DNA from: Lepidodermella squamata
Lineage: Eukaryota > Gastrotricha
Length of the DNA stretch: 64,000 nucleotides
Assembly: GCA_047495785.1 (NCBI GenBank)
Contig: JBLDXI010000036.1
Coordinates: 620,001 to 684,000 of the forward strand
Direction of reading: 5' to 3'
Of the stretch, positions 1-11,074 are shown in pieces (position 1 is the first letter of the stretch; each line of letters begins with the position of its first letter). The notes under the pieces were generated by a model that worked only from the letters and a program-made list of their open reading frames with translations, was not told the origin of the DNA and ran no database searches. The translations under genes were made by a program, and so were the position numbers.

Positions 1-3000
1 TGATATTTGAGGGAATACTTGAGTTAGATATTTTCATGTGTTGCAATGATAAGATAAACTCGCGAAATCCGAGATTCGATTTCATCGGAAAATGAAAAAT
101 TTCGTAAAACTCCAGTACGTGATAGCCCAGCTCGGTGGCCTTTCTCAATTCTTCCGAAACCCACACCCCGCAAAATGACCTATCCTCGATACTATGACAG
201 CATTCTGTAGTTGTATTTTTATCGAGGTAGCACTTCCGACATAGAATGAACACGAGCCGTTCTTCGTCTGCGGATTTCCACCCTAAAAGGGGAAGGAGTA
301 AATTCGGCGCGAGAACCTAAGCAATGAAACCGTGAGGATACGGTTACGGTAATACTACAGCATATTCTAACCTTGGCGCTAACTAATCCGAATGAATGTT
401 CCTCGAAAAAGTGTTTTCGAAGCCAGGCATCATCCATTCTCCTCCGCATGACCTCTTTCGATATATGCCCATGTGGATAGAGTTTGTTAGCACATGACGC
501 GGGATACAAGCTTACAGCATCTCGAATGAGAATCTTCTCGCCGGGTTTAACTATGCACTTTGCCACAAAGGGCTCGTTCCTACCGCCCTTCATTAATACG
601 AATTTTGGAAAAAGAGAATAAGAGAATTGTTAAGATCGTACCTGAAGAGCGGATCGAGGCTTTATCTGCTCAACGACTTTGAAGTTCGCATCAACATATT
701 TCGCAATATCAGGATTATCCCTTAAGAAAGCGGCCCATTCGCATGAGTAAATGGTAGTCACTGGATAAAGTTCTCGCAAAGCTGCAATGTGCTTTGAGGT
801 TTCGTATGATAGCTGTCCAAACGATTTCATGAGCAGAAAATTCATTTTGTTCTCCGGATAACAATGATGTCCATGATGATAGCATCCTGCAGCGAACCTC
901 AAGTTGAGATTATTTCACTGTCACGTTTCACTCACCTAAAAATTCGAAGCAGCGTACGATATCCCCCGTCTGCTGATTTCGTACTATACCATCGATTTTG
1001 CGCATGCCATTGCGTGTTCGAACACGCACCTCTCGACCGTTCAACGCTGACTCTATAACAACATTCGTGCTCATCGAAATGTACCATAACCATTGGTTTG
1101 CTATCCGGCTAGCTGTATCCCTAAGACAGTAACCTTGGGGTGGTAGGATCGCTATAGATTGAGGAATCATATATTTGAGCTGAAGTGAGCATGAAATGAT
1201 GAGAAATGTATTTTACAGTAAATCAGCCTTTACCTTGAATATGAGATGAGCCAGGGAAGATAAGCTGAGAACATTAGCGAAGCAATCTACGCCTAAAGGA
1301 GCCCGTTCACATGTGGAGAGCTGGAGAATCCACTGTCGGAAGCGCATCGCTCCTAGTCGTAATATTATAACATCCATTGACACGTATTTTCGCATTTCAG
1401 CTTGGAAGTCGTAGATTGCCCCAGAAGCCTGCTTTTCCGAAATCATATCGCGAAGGCTTGCTACTTCACTAGGTGATAGTTTCGACAGGTCGTAGTTTTC
1501 TATGGATGGCCAAGACCCTCGATAGAATAGATTCTCAGGTTTGTGAAACACATGTGGAAAGTGTAGTTTCCCAATATCTTTTCCTAAATCCCCCAAAGAG
1601 AATGCTGCTGGAATGCTCGATAAGGGACAATTCAGGAATAAATAGGAATCTATGAATCTAAAAATATTGGAGACATTGCACTGAAAAAGTAATGCAGCGG
1701 TATCACCTTGGCCCTGTAGTCCCGCCACATCGAAGCTCCATTACTCGATTATTCCGCTCTACAGTCGTGATTCTAACATTGTTTTCTTGGCAATACTGGA
1801 GGGCGAACAGTGTATCGAATCTTCCTGTGATCCATTTAAAATACCCAGATAATATAATCACTGAGAAAACGACGTCTACCTCCATAATGGCTGATAATAG
1901 TGAGATTCCTGTGCTTTTCGTTCAAAACAAAGCGCATGAATGCGGGAAAACTGTCTTCGCTATCGTAGAAGAAGATTTCTCTGCAGCCATTCTCGCATAC
2001 CTCAGATCCATCGGCAGGGTAAGATCGAAGTTCGAGTCCAGCACACAGGTGACAAACAAATTGTCCCAGTATTGTTGTTGGATGAAATCGTTTAGATGAT
2101 GAAACTAAGCATTCCGTGTCAAAGAAAAGGTAACGAAACCCGGCAGAGCCGCTACAGTTGGCTTTCAATTTAGGAGGTTGCCAATAGCATGAATGAGACT
2201 TAGTACCGTCCAGCTGAGCTTTACATACGGGGCATTTCAACCCCGGACAAACATGCTTTGAAAAGGATTTCCGAACTTTCACCTTATTACAAGACTTGCA
2301 CTTGATATACTTCTCACAAACCCCAGCTTCTAAATGATTTGTATAGCAAAACTTCCCAAAAAATTGACGATTGCAGGCTGAGCAGTTAATTCTAGGCTCA
2401 TTTGATTCCAAACATCTAATCCAGCGAGCGGGGCGATTGAGAGTATCGCCAGCCTTCTCGTCCAATTCACGTGGAAGCTGCAAGCAGCTTCGACACATGT
2501 AATAACACTTGTGGGCAGTGCTTTTCATAGTTGAAAAACAGAATTTACAACTGCGTGAGTTTGTGAGAGAATATAGTGACTTTAAAGCGCCAAAGTGCCC
2601 TACATTATTCAAGGCCTGCGGTAAAAGCCGGTGGCTAATCCATATCAAGAACAGTCGCCTTGGCTGTAAGTTATTAAAATTGTGAATAGGGGGATATTGC
2701 AATATCACTCGCGAATCTTCTAACGAGTACAGAACTGCTTGATATCCATTAAGGTGCATCATGACTTGCTTCAAATGATCCAAGTTATACGCTGCAACGA
2801 CGTTATTCGTATCTACGAGCTGAATGCCAGCTTTCACCGCAAGTTCTCGCGCCTTCCTACGCTCTGTCGACCTGCTTTTCTCTGCAATGACTCTAAAAAA
2901 CTCACGCCCTTCCTCATCTAACTTTGGATTAAGTACATAGGTCATGAGATTTTCTCTTTTATGAGAAAGATAGGCTTGGTAGTCAGCCCATAGCTTGGAT

Positions 3001-3554
3001 AGTACTATAGCTCGAAATAAGCATAGCTGGTCCCCAGATTCTACCGGTATGTAACTTGATAGAGAGGAAAGCCACTGGAGAGCTGTTGATTCCAAGGTGC
3101 GCTTACGACTCTTTCGAGTGCTTTTCGCGCCGCCCCCAGCTCCCATATAGTTCGAGCGAATTTTGCTACCAAAGACCATGTGGGCTTCCACAGTCCATGG
3201 CATTGAGCTCAATATAATGCCTCGCTTGCTTTGTACCACCCTTTCGAGATACGACGTGACCTTGCTTCCAGTCAAAGCTCCCAAGCGCAAGTATGGTAGC
3301 GACACTGGATAGTCAAGAAGTTCGTTTTTCAACACCAATCGACACAAGTCATCGGCGTGAAATCGAGCTTTTATCGCATCCACAATTTCATCGAAAAATT
3401 GTTGAATTTTAGACATGAACTTCAACAAGTCGTGAGAAGGATCGCTATTATTGCCAGCGCCCGATTGAAGCATAGGATCTTCGGGTAAAATTTCAAAGTC
3501 ATAAATTGACAGCCCAAATTTGTGACTTTGTTGAGTCTCCCGCACGAGTCTCAT
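1..3554 (-). CDS. Polinton/Maverick-type protein-primed family B DNA polymerase, 3' end outside window
   Basis: A DNA polymerase of the kind encoded by Polinton/Maverick elements. I read seven exons on the minus strand: 3554-1880, 1824-1745, 1680-1234, 1179-936, 886-642, 587-372 and 316 to beyond position 1. The introns are 55, 64, 54, 49, 54 and 55 nt, all GT..AG and all preserving frame. The N-terminal ~350 residues contain a run of CxxC/CxxH zinc-binding pairs (about 2200-2560). Exonuclease motifs follow: FFDTE (about 2130), HYGGRFD across the first splice, FIDS (about 1650) and YVSMD (about 1370). A FLGCYHHGHHC segment spans the 49-nt intron, and palm motif A reads DAVSLYP (about 510). 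The frame is still open at the window edge, so motifs B and C lie outside. The exo II asparagine is tyrosine here. The start is the first ATG, but an upstream exon is possible because an acceptor-like TTTTCCAG precedes it. The intact spliced frame argues against a dead element. Confidence 0.82.
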
Positions 3555-3630
3555 GACTGTCAAAATACTGGAAAATTACAACCTATAAAATGATGAACTA
3601 GTAGAAATATTCAACCATTCAACCAATGGT

Positions 3631-3966
3631 TTAATGCCGACGACGATAAAATTCGATATATGTAGCTATACAATAGGCAGCTTCTCTAATAAAGCCGCTT
3701 TCTTCATCTTCATGAGGCAGTTCAATTATATGTGCACACAGCCAAATGAGCTGATATTTCCGATTTTTAGCCAAGTAGCGAGTTGCTATAGTAAGGGCTG
3801 TCATACTTTGAAGAACTTTGAGCATTCTACTCATTGGGCTTTCGATGCCGATTATCTCTGTTGTCTCCATGCGAAGCCCGCTGTAGAGGTTAAATCGAAG
3901 TATCGCAATTGCTGTTTCTCGGATTTCAGATATGAAGGCAGAGATTAGAGCTGATGAAGTCGCCAT
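3631..3966 (-). CDS. Small uncharacterised protein upstream of the DNA polymerase
   Basis: An open frame of 111 residues that starts with ATG in a good context (AAAAATGG) and stops 77 nt before the polymerase start, on the same strand. The product is helical and moderately charged, with no signal peptide and no motif I recognise. Its position between the polymerase and a PC4-domain gene, all on the minus strand, suggests it may belong to the same mobile element, but that is inference from location only. A plus-strand frame over the same bases looks less protein-like. It could also be a chance frame. Confidence 0.4.
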   Translation of the reverse strand: MATSSALISAFISEIRETAIAILRFNLYSGLRMETTEIIGIESPMSRMLKVLQSMTALTIATRYLAKNRKYQLIWLCAHIIELPHEDEESGFIREAAYCIATYIEFYRRRH

Positions 3967-4221
3967 TTTTGATAGGAATGTTGAATTTTAGGGTAAATGT
4001 TTACATAAAGTCTAAAAATAGGAAACCAATAGATTTTGCCGGCTATTATTTTTTATTATTGGGAGGGTATATTGAGCGATTAGATAGAGAGGTTCGATTA
4101 GATGAGTTCGATTGGGAGCTATTTTTTACAATAATGGATTAACAGATTAGGAGAGTATGAATGTGTGTATGATACATTATGTTTACAATGTGCGGATGAC
4201 CTGCCGAACCTTTGCAGCTGT

Positions 4222-5382
4222 TCAATACTTATAGACACTCTCTAAAACCTGCTTCAACTCATTATAGGCAGAAAGTGTGATGTTAAGCCCATCCCTAGTT
4301 GGCCGTGGCTCTTCATCAGCGGTCTCTCCCATATAATAAATCCTAATGTCAACGCTCAATTTCTTGCTGCCGACAGGTTTGTACAGTGAAACAAAAACAT
4401 TTTCAAAAGCATGCCACTTTTTACGCATGTGAGCTTCCAGGACGGATTCAGGATAGTTTTCAGCGTTCGTGAGGATCGTATTGACCTCAGTAACCCAATC
4501 GGCAGGTCTCCTCAATTCATCCAGCAGCTGCGCGACTTCAAAACCTGTCATAAACAGACCTTTCTGTGGTAAAGGGGCTTGCGTTTTATCCCACATTTCT
4601 GAATTTGCAATTCTGCCAACGAAGTAAACTGGATCCCCTGAGTAAGTGTTGAACTTTAAAGCTTTGAAGCTGCGAGATTTGAATGGAACAATAGCTTCAA
4701 GACTTCTAATTTGTTCCTTGAATTGCTCTGTTCGCTTTGTCGTTGACGTGAGATCGAGGAAAATAGGCAGGGGAATCTGTAATGTGAGAAATGATCTTTT
4801 AAAATTCGATTGAGACTAATTTTTTGCGATTATTTCATTGCATATTTTTCCTATTTCTAGCCTCATTTCTAGCTCATCTCCGATGTCTCTAGATGACTGT
4901 AGAAATGCCCCATATTTTTAGCTATGGAATTTCGCGCTACATAATCCACCATTTTTCGGGTAAAACTATAGCTGACAGGTCTTATATACCTCCAGGTTGA
5001 TTATGCAATATTCAGTTATGACTATTTCGAGACCTAAAATTCTAATGATTTTAATTCTAAAATTCTCTCCCGAATTTTAGTCAGGTAAACTGACCTTGGG
5101 GCGGCTGGCAGTTCGACGTGGCGCACTCGACTGGGTTTGTGGAATTGGTGGTATCTCCGCTAATTGTTGACCAGGAATTGATGGCTGTAGATTACTCAAA
5201 TCTACAAGCGACTTTCGATTCATCTCGCCAGGTTGAGGAATCGATTCCGGTGATGCGATATCACCAACTTCTGCCTCGTGGGTATCTGTAGGCTGTGGGT
5301 AAAATTCAGCCTGAGTTGACGAGATTGAAGACACCTCGATAAAATCGTCGTCGATATCAAGGCAAGTTGCTGCGGGAGACAT
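4222..5382 (-). CDS. PC4 (p15) domain protein, two exons
   Basis: I read exon 1 as 5382-5095 and exon 2 as 4776-4222, joined in phase 0 over a 318-nt intron (AAG|GTCAGT ... TTACAG|ATT), giving about 280 residues. The first 96 residues are acidic, then rich in proline, serine and glutamine, and look disordered. The last ~60 residues resemble the single-stranded-DNA-binding domain of transcription coactivator PC4: a strand near KKLSVDIRIYYMG, a charged turn, then RDGLNITLSAYNELKQVL, matching the PC4 pattern VDIRxxY...GIxLT...W..L. PC4 proteins bind melted DNA and act in transcription and replication. The gene sits on the same strand as the Polinton-type polymerase, so it may be either element cargo or a host gene. 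An exon upstream of 5382 is possible, because TTACTAG lies 12 nt before the ATG. Confidence 0.6.
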
Positions 5383-6245
5383 GAGGGAGCACTAGTAAGA
5401 TTAGTGTAAATCGATGCGATATACAACGTGATTTTGCGATACGGGTGCATAGCCCCTGATTTTCACGGGTATTTATACCCTGAACAGGCACCGTGAACTC
5501 TTCAAGTTATTTGGTTAACCTTATGAAATTGCCCCAATTTGCGATTATTACCTGATAATTACGCATATAATTGAATTAATTTTTTATTTGAGTGCCCATT
5601 TGATGTTATCATTTTCAGAATATTGCACTTGATATTTCAATTTGACACCTTTACGATGTTTATTTTATCTCAACTATTCAATTTCAGGTGTGAAGTGATT
5701 TGCCACCATGTCACACAAATTATTGATCTCGCATTTGAGTACTATGAATAATAATTTTTTATTATCACTCTTGAAAATTTATGACATTGCTAATGACGAT
5801 AGTGCTCATCTGAAATTCAGGAATTTCCTCATTTAATTTTAATAGTATTTTTTTTGGCGATTCATTAAGGTGGCTGGCGTGCGCGCGATATTTAATTAGC
5901 ATTCGGCTAATTTAACGCGCGCGCGTTGCTATTGCGTGGAAAAACGCTCTGTTCCATCGCTCGCGATAATTGCTTGCGGTTCTATTTATACTTTACGAGT
6001 CCTTTCAGTTGCAACGTACACGTGAGCTAATTTCACTCCTTTAATAGAACAAGGTAGGTGGAAATGAGGTCTTTGACGCGACATTAATTGCCCAATTCGA
6101 GGTTTGAATTTGGCGGTCTATCAGAATGCAGCACCTGCACCGCCGCGATTATGCAATGCGAGCGTCGAGGGGCGAACACGCGCAGCGCCGGCATTTGCGC
6201 TAACTGCTAACTCACGAATTATTGCTTATTTCCAAGTTTAAAACT
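5383..6245. other. Gene-free stretch with a GC-rich palindrome
   Basis: No coding frame that I trust. An imperfect inverted repeat at about 5879-5926 pairs GCGCGCG..TTAATTAGC with GCTAATTTAACGCGCGCG around a 5-nt loop. The right half (6130-6200) is GC-rich and leads into the next plus-strand gene, so the stretch probably includes its promoter. Confidence 0.4.
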
Positions 6246-7430
6246 ATGGCGATGAGAAATTTCAAATCAGCTATTATCATCGATCTAACGGAAGATTCGC
6301 TCGATGAGGCCGCGATAGCGACGCGGATTATCAACGCTCAACTGAGCACCCACAATAGCGGACCACAACTAGCTCCGCACTCCCGCCTTCTCAGTTTATT
6401 TCATCGCCCACCCGCCCTCGCGCCCTGCTTCCGCCTCACGTTTCGACACCAGCTCGCAACATGCATCCACTCCCGACGGCCTCGCCATGCGCCTCGGTTT
6501 TAACCGACTCTGTTGTTAACGATGTGAAGGTGTTTCACACGCCTGCAGCTCATCTGGTTCGCTTATATTTTTATTCACTCATTTTACACTCAATTTCATA
6601 ATATATTAAATTAGGCTATTGATGATAGAACACCCACCGGGCCTACTCGTGCCACTGCGACTAGCAAAGGCGCCACTGCGCCGCGCGATGCTACCGTATC
6701 TCCTCAACCTCGCTTTTCACCACCGCCGCCTTTCGTGCCTACTCAACCGCTTTTCCGCCCTAGTTCCATCGCTAGCAATGTCGCTATGTGTGGCACTCAA
6801 CATCCGATTGATGAGTCGACCCGACTTGATACGATTGCACAACAGCAACAGCTCAACACTTCTGTTCTCGATGTTACTGCCGTGCGTGAATCGTACTATT
6901 TGATTGATCGAACATACGCGTTCCCAAGGATCGCCTATAACGCCAGTGATAATTTTCATGTCGATATTCGCGAGATTGAGACATGCTGCTTGCCCACAAT
7001 CGACCACGCTTCGCGATTCATCGCAATTTACACTCATCGAAGTGATTCTGGTGATGCATGGAATAAGTGGGATCAATGGGTCAACGTCTCGCTGTTTTTA
7101 GCTCCTCTGCTGCGGCTGCATCTACAGTTATTCAGTAACCGGGTTAATACTACGCTACCATCATCCAGTTTAACTCGACTACGTCACCTACCTCTCAACC
7201 AATACTGTAAAGAGGTCAACATTCATCGACTCATGTCTGTGAAACATCGCGAGGTTTTCATGGACGAATGCTGCTTTCCAGTGTTAGAACACTTCACTGC
7301 GTTCCCGGAATGCTACGCGAAACGGGAGCGAGTAAATGATAACTGCTGGGCACGATGGGTGAACCACGCTTCCTGGCTCGATGGCTTCTGCAAGCAACAT
7401 TTAATCAACGTCATTAATGCTAGCTATTAG
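6246..7430 (+). CDS. Uncharacterised proline-rich protein, probable last exon 6615-7430
   Basis: The best-supported part is a 272-codon frame from an acceptor at 6615 (TTAAATTAG|GCT) to a stop at 7430, followed by AATAAA at 7511. The first ~60 residues of this exon are rich in P, T, A and S. The rest is compact, with several Trp and Cys, and I do not recognise it. An upstream frame open from 6359 to a donor at 6529 (GTGAAG|GTGTTT) joins it in phase 0 across an 85-nt intron and is also proline-rich. A third segment starts at ATG 6246 and encodes IIIDLTEDS, a textbook SUMO-interacting motif. It is in a different frame from the 6359 segment, and no GT lies between them to splice. The 5' end is therefore unresolved: there may be a frameshift, or the real start may lie elsewhere. 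Confidence 0.45.
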
Positions 7431-7519
7431 TCACAGATATTCTGCTCTCGACTCGCACGTTTTTGTTTCACTTGATTATTTATCTGTGTTATTGTTCGCC
7501 TCACATGTATAATAAAACT

Positions 7520-8190
7520 GCACTCGGCATCCGACGTCTTTTCATTTTCGTCACTGTCTGCTACAGCTTGCAGTTCCAGATTATTGCTCTTACAATTTAT
7601 TTACGAGAATTTCAGGAAAAATGAGGGCAAAATAATCACGCTCCTGATTCAAACTATCGCATTTTCCGTGAAAATAATGACCAAAAATTATCTGAAAATA
7701 ATTGAGGTTTTTCATTTATATTTTACTAGTTTTCGAAGTCAAATTTTTTCCCGTCATTTTTTGAAAATTAGTCGTTTCTCAATTTCGCGAAATTATATCG
7801 CCCTGCCCATACATTATTCATGACATCGTTTTTTATCAACTCGATTTTTTTTGACTTTACACAAAAAAATTCATCCCCGTTTTTTATGCATTTTTAATCA
7901 CCCATTTTCTACTCCGGTTTTAACCTATTTTGTTTACAGGTTTTTTACTGGTTTTTTACGGTCTGGGTCCACTCCTCCTAATATCAAGCCATATACCCTT
8001 CATGTCTTCCGTATATTATATAGAATTTCCCCTCGCGATATGAAAACGCATAGTACGTGATGTTATAACATTTCTTTGCAAAAATTCTTCGCCCACGGCT
8101 CAATTATCTGCTGCCTGTCATGCAGAAAAGTGAAATAAGACAAGATTTGGGTGGTTCTGATACCCTGGCAGACCCTACCTACAGGCTATG
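7520..8190. other. AT-rich intergenic stretch
   Basis: Long T and A runs with only chance short frames. The right end (from about 8050: TACGTGATG, then TTGCAAAAATTC and CTGATACCC at 8157) resembles the distal upstream region of the other receptor genes. Confidence 0.4.
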
Positions 8191-8305
8191 TAATTAGGAT
8201 TCAAGGTATGAGGTATACAGTTACATACCAACCTCATGCGTCTGCACTCCACGATCCATAGGGTCCTCAATACAATTTTCTGACTCGCAGCATTTTCTAC
8301 TAATA
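8191..8305 (+). promoter_or_regulatory. Upstream module of receptor gene 8306
   Basis: TAATTAGG at 8191-8198 and CAGTTAC at 8218-8224, followed by TGCGTCTGC near 8240. The same boxes in the same order precede the paralogous receptors. The TATA-like box expected near 8257 is degenerate here (CCATAGGG). Confidence 0.5.
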
Positions 8306-10576
8306 ATGAAAACAACCATTCCTCAATTGGCGACATTGCTTGCTATTTTCATCGCGAATTCAGCTATTGGAGAGAATACCAAAGTGGAAATATTCTTTGG
8401 AATCTCCCCAATTCAAGCTGGCGATGGTGCCGGTGACATTTGCCCGCATGTTCAAAAGCTGATGTTCGACATGGTCAACATGCGGAGCGACATATTGCCC
8501 GGCTATCAATTGGTTGCCTTGAATCAAGATGAAGGGCCAGGGGGTATCCTGCTAACCCGTAGAGTGATAGAATTCTATAGAAAACCTTCAGCTAACAATT
8601 CAGTCAAATCGCCCGTTGTTATCGCAGGAGGTTTCACTGCTGGATGCAAAACTCTAGCGCAAATTGCTCACCATTCGAATTTGGTTGCTATCGCTCCAAT
8701 TTGTCTATCACCCATTTTCACCGCAAATCGGGCATTGTTTCCGAATTTATATCGCATCCGTCCGTCCGGGGAGGCACTAGCCCTGCCGAGACTGAATTTC
8801 ATCAAAAGAATCGGTGGTTGGCGAAAAATAGCGATACTAGCGAACGCCGGCACCACGGTTCTGAATTATCAAGTTGCTACGTACTTCTACAATTTGGCCG
8901 TTAAAAATGGCTTAGAAGTTGTTCGCTACGATGCAGCCTTCGATGTGAACGCCGACATGTTATCAGGATTGGCTATTTCAGGTGCTAGAGTGATAGTTTA
9001 TGAAATTTCAGATTTCCCAAACGCCATGCTTTTTCTTTGTAAATGCTTCAGTATCGGCTTGACTGGACCTCGCTACGTTTTCATTATGGCTGGGCTCGCC
9101 TATGAGAATCCGAATACAAGACCCGAATCTATGCCTCCGGGGTGTTCCAAGGCCACGGTCTCACAACAGTATCGATCGACTGTTTTCATCGGATCTATAA
9201 TGACGAGTTTCGGCGTCGAAAACACGGACAAAACCAGTCTAGGCTATGATGCGAAGCAGTTTGACGAAATGCTTGATAGAGCGGTCCCCGATGCGAGGAA
9301 CTTTTCTGGCTACGGAAGGCGATACCTCTGCCATGATCAGTATCTTCAGACCATTCTAACGCTAGACGGCGCTGAGAAGATTCTTAACATGAAGAATATA
9401 TCTCTCAAAGATTACGACAACTATCCGAGAATAGTGATGGACGCCGCGAATAAAAGTGCTGCATCTATCAGAATTGTAGGCTTCAGGCAAGGCGTTATCA
9501 AATATTCCTCTAGGCTTGAACAGGACTCGGAGCCTCAGTACGTCTATCAGTGGATACCAGAGGAAAATAGGGCCCGGATCAATTACGAAATGACTCTACT
9601 GCCGAACAAAACAAACGTGAGTGATGTCTCGAGTTATGTTGTTCGCAGTTTCGAACCTTACATTTGGTACACAGAGACTAAGCAGGCCCCAGCTGATTGG
9701 CCGGGAGAGGAAATCGAGGTAATTCACGTCCCAGATGCTTATCTCGTATTTGCCTGCGTCTTCAGCGGGGTAACAACCCTCGCCCAAGTGCTGGCTTTAA
9801 TCTCAAAGCTCGAAATTGATAGGATTGTATTCACCCTGGCTTGCTTGTTACTCAACGCAGCTTCAATCCTATTCGCCCTGAATGTTCATTCTGCAGCCGT
9901 TTGTAGTGCGAAATACATTTTTCTTGTTATTGGAGCAACCGTCACTCATTTGGTTCTTTATCGAAAGTTGGCTTTCTATGTCTTTTCGAACCAGCGTACC
10001 ACTACTCTGCCTCACAATAACTCGAGCTTCTCTGTATTTCCAAGGTTCCAAGTTGAAAAAGTGGTGAAGAAAAAAGGCTCTAGGCGGTTGCAATTACTGT
10101 TCGCTTATTTTGCGCCCATCCTTCTTCTAATTATCAGCATATCATTATTAGCAGCGTGGCTAATCGAAAATCCTATGGAGTCACGTCTTACCGACGTACG
10201 TAGCAATTACGATTCAGATCGTGACATTCTACGCCATTTTTATGTTGAATTATGCGAGGCTAGCGAAATTGAGGGCATGAAATACAAGACAACACTAGCT
10301 GCTATAGATCTAATTCCTGCAGGCGCAGCTGTTCTCCTATCTATATCCATTGTCAAAGCCCGAGAGCCGGAAATCAAACGTTATCGCATGGCCTCACTCA
10401 TCAACTTGCCCTTAGTCATCGGGGCGATTTTCATGGTTGTAGCGTCGATCGGTTCTCATGTAACCCAGCAAATTGTCGCTTCGATAGCATGTTTAAGTAT
10501 TTCGGGTCTGACCAGCGTTTTTGTACTGTTCTCAGATAGATCGGCTGTGACTGTTCGTCGATTGATTGTATTTTAA
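8306..10576 (+). CDS. GABA-B-like class C seven-helix receptor, intact (756 aa)
   Basis: A plasma-membrane receptor of the GABA-B-like class C type. Residues 1-21 form a signal peptide. Residues ~25-455 form the Venus-flytrap ligand domain, with conserved blocks DICPHVQ, ILPGYQLVA, GCKTLAQIAHHSNLV and GGWRKIAILAN. A short PADWPGEE linker leads to seven helices at roughly 475-497, 507-528, 537-560, 597-620, 663-684, 695-716 and 721-745. There is no cysteine-rich domain between them, as in GABA-B receptors. The cysteine at the top of helix 3 and the one in loop 2 (ELCEAS) can form the usual disulfide. Several N-x-S/T sites lie in the ectodomain. The tail after helix 7 is only about 10 residues, with no coiled coil for GABA-B-style pairing. 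The gene has no introns. AATAAA follows about 45 nt after the stop. The ligand is unknown. Confidence 0.88.
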   Translation: MKTTIPQLATLLAIFIANSAIGENTKVEIFFGISPIQAGDGAGDICPHVQKLMFDMVNMRSDILPGYQLVALNQDEGPGGILLTRRVIEFYRKPSANNSVKSPVVIAGGFTAGCKTLAQIAHHSNLVAIAPICLSPIFTANRALFPNLYRIRPSGEALALPRLNFIKRIGGWRKIAILANAGTTVLNYQVATYFYNLAVKNGLEVVRYDAAFDVNADMLSGLAISGARVIVYEISDFPNAMLFLCKCFSIGLTGPRYVFIMAGLAYENPNTRPESMPPGCSKATVSQQYRSTVFIGSIMTSFGVENTDKTSLGYDAKQFDEMLDRAVPDARNFSGYGRRYLCHDQYLQTILTLDGAEKILNMKNISLKDYDNYPRIVMDAANKSAASIRIVGFRQGVIKYSSRLEQDSEPQYVYQWIPEENRARINYEMTLLPNKTNVSDVSSYVVRSFEPYIWYTETKQAPADWPGEEIEVIHVPDAYLVFACVFSGVTTLAQVLALISKLEIDRIVFTLACLLLNAASILFALNVHSAAVCSAKYIFLVIGATVTHLVLYRKLAFYVFSNQRTTTLPHNNSSFSVFPRFQVEKVVKKKGSRRLQLLFAYFAPILLLIISISLLAAWLIENPMESRLTDVRSNYDSDRDILRHFYVELCEASEIEGMKYKTTLAAIDLIPAGAAVLLSISIVKAREPEIKRYRMASLINLPLVIGAIFMVVASIGSHVTQQIVASIACLSISGLTSVFVLFSDRSAVTVRRLIVF

Positions 10577-11074
10577 AGCAAGATGAAATTGAACGCTGAA
10601 CATATATATGTAGGCATGTAAATAAATACTTTTTATCAACATGTGTCGCGTTTTACTGCATCAGTAAATAGTCCACTAACGGCTTGACGATGCCAAGTTT
10701 AATTATGCATATTAGTGTATAGCATGATACAGGTTACGGAGCTAGTTTTCGGCAGCCCGGCTTGGTGCAGCCTCTGCAGAAATTCTGTAACGAAGTGTGG
10801 CTTGAACGCTCGCACTTCAACCAAAGTGGCAGTATGAATGCTGAATGGGGCGAACGTCCCCAAGAATGCGACAAATTGCAGCAATGCCAAGGCATGGCGT
10901 GCGCGTGCAATCGCAGCAGGATATATTTGAAGGATATCGAAAAATGGGGCCAAATAGGCGCCGGTTCCTACTTTGTCACTATCGGTCTCTTGCGTCTCAG
11001 CACCTGCTGCCACACTCACAATAGGCATTGGGGTAGAATTTTCTCGACGGATTAGCGAAGCCAAGACCCCAACT
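10577..11074. other. Intergenic stretch, no feature seen
   Basis: It contains the short 3' end of the receptor gene (AATAAA near 10622). Frames open on both strands between 10699 and 11064 are mutual shadows and resemble nothing I know. Confidence 0.3.

Noticed and set aside
1681-1760. Apparent frameshift in the DNA polymerase
   Set aside because: A 64-nt intron (CGA|GTAATG ... TTTTCAG|TGC) restores the frame and keeps the family motif spacing, in line with the other introns of the gene.
3240-3563. A start of the DNA polymerase at 3563
   Set aside because: That codon is TTG; the first ATG in frame is at 3554.
8644-8904. Frames of 60-100 codons inside and antisense to the receptor genes
   Set aside because: They recur at the same place in each paralogue and only shadow the conserved receptor codons.
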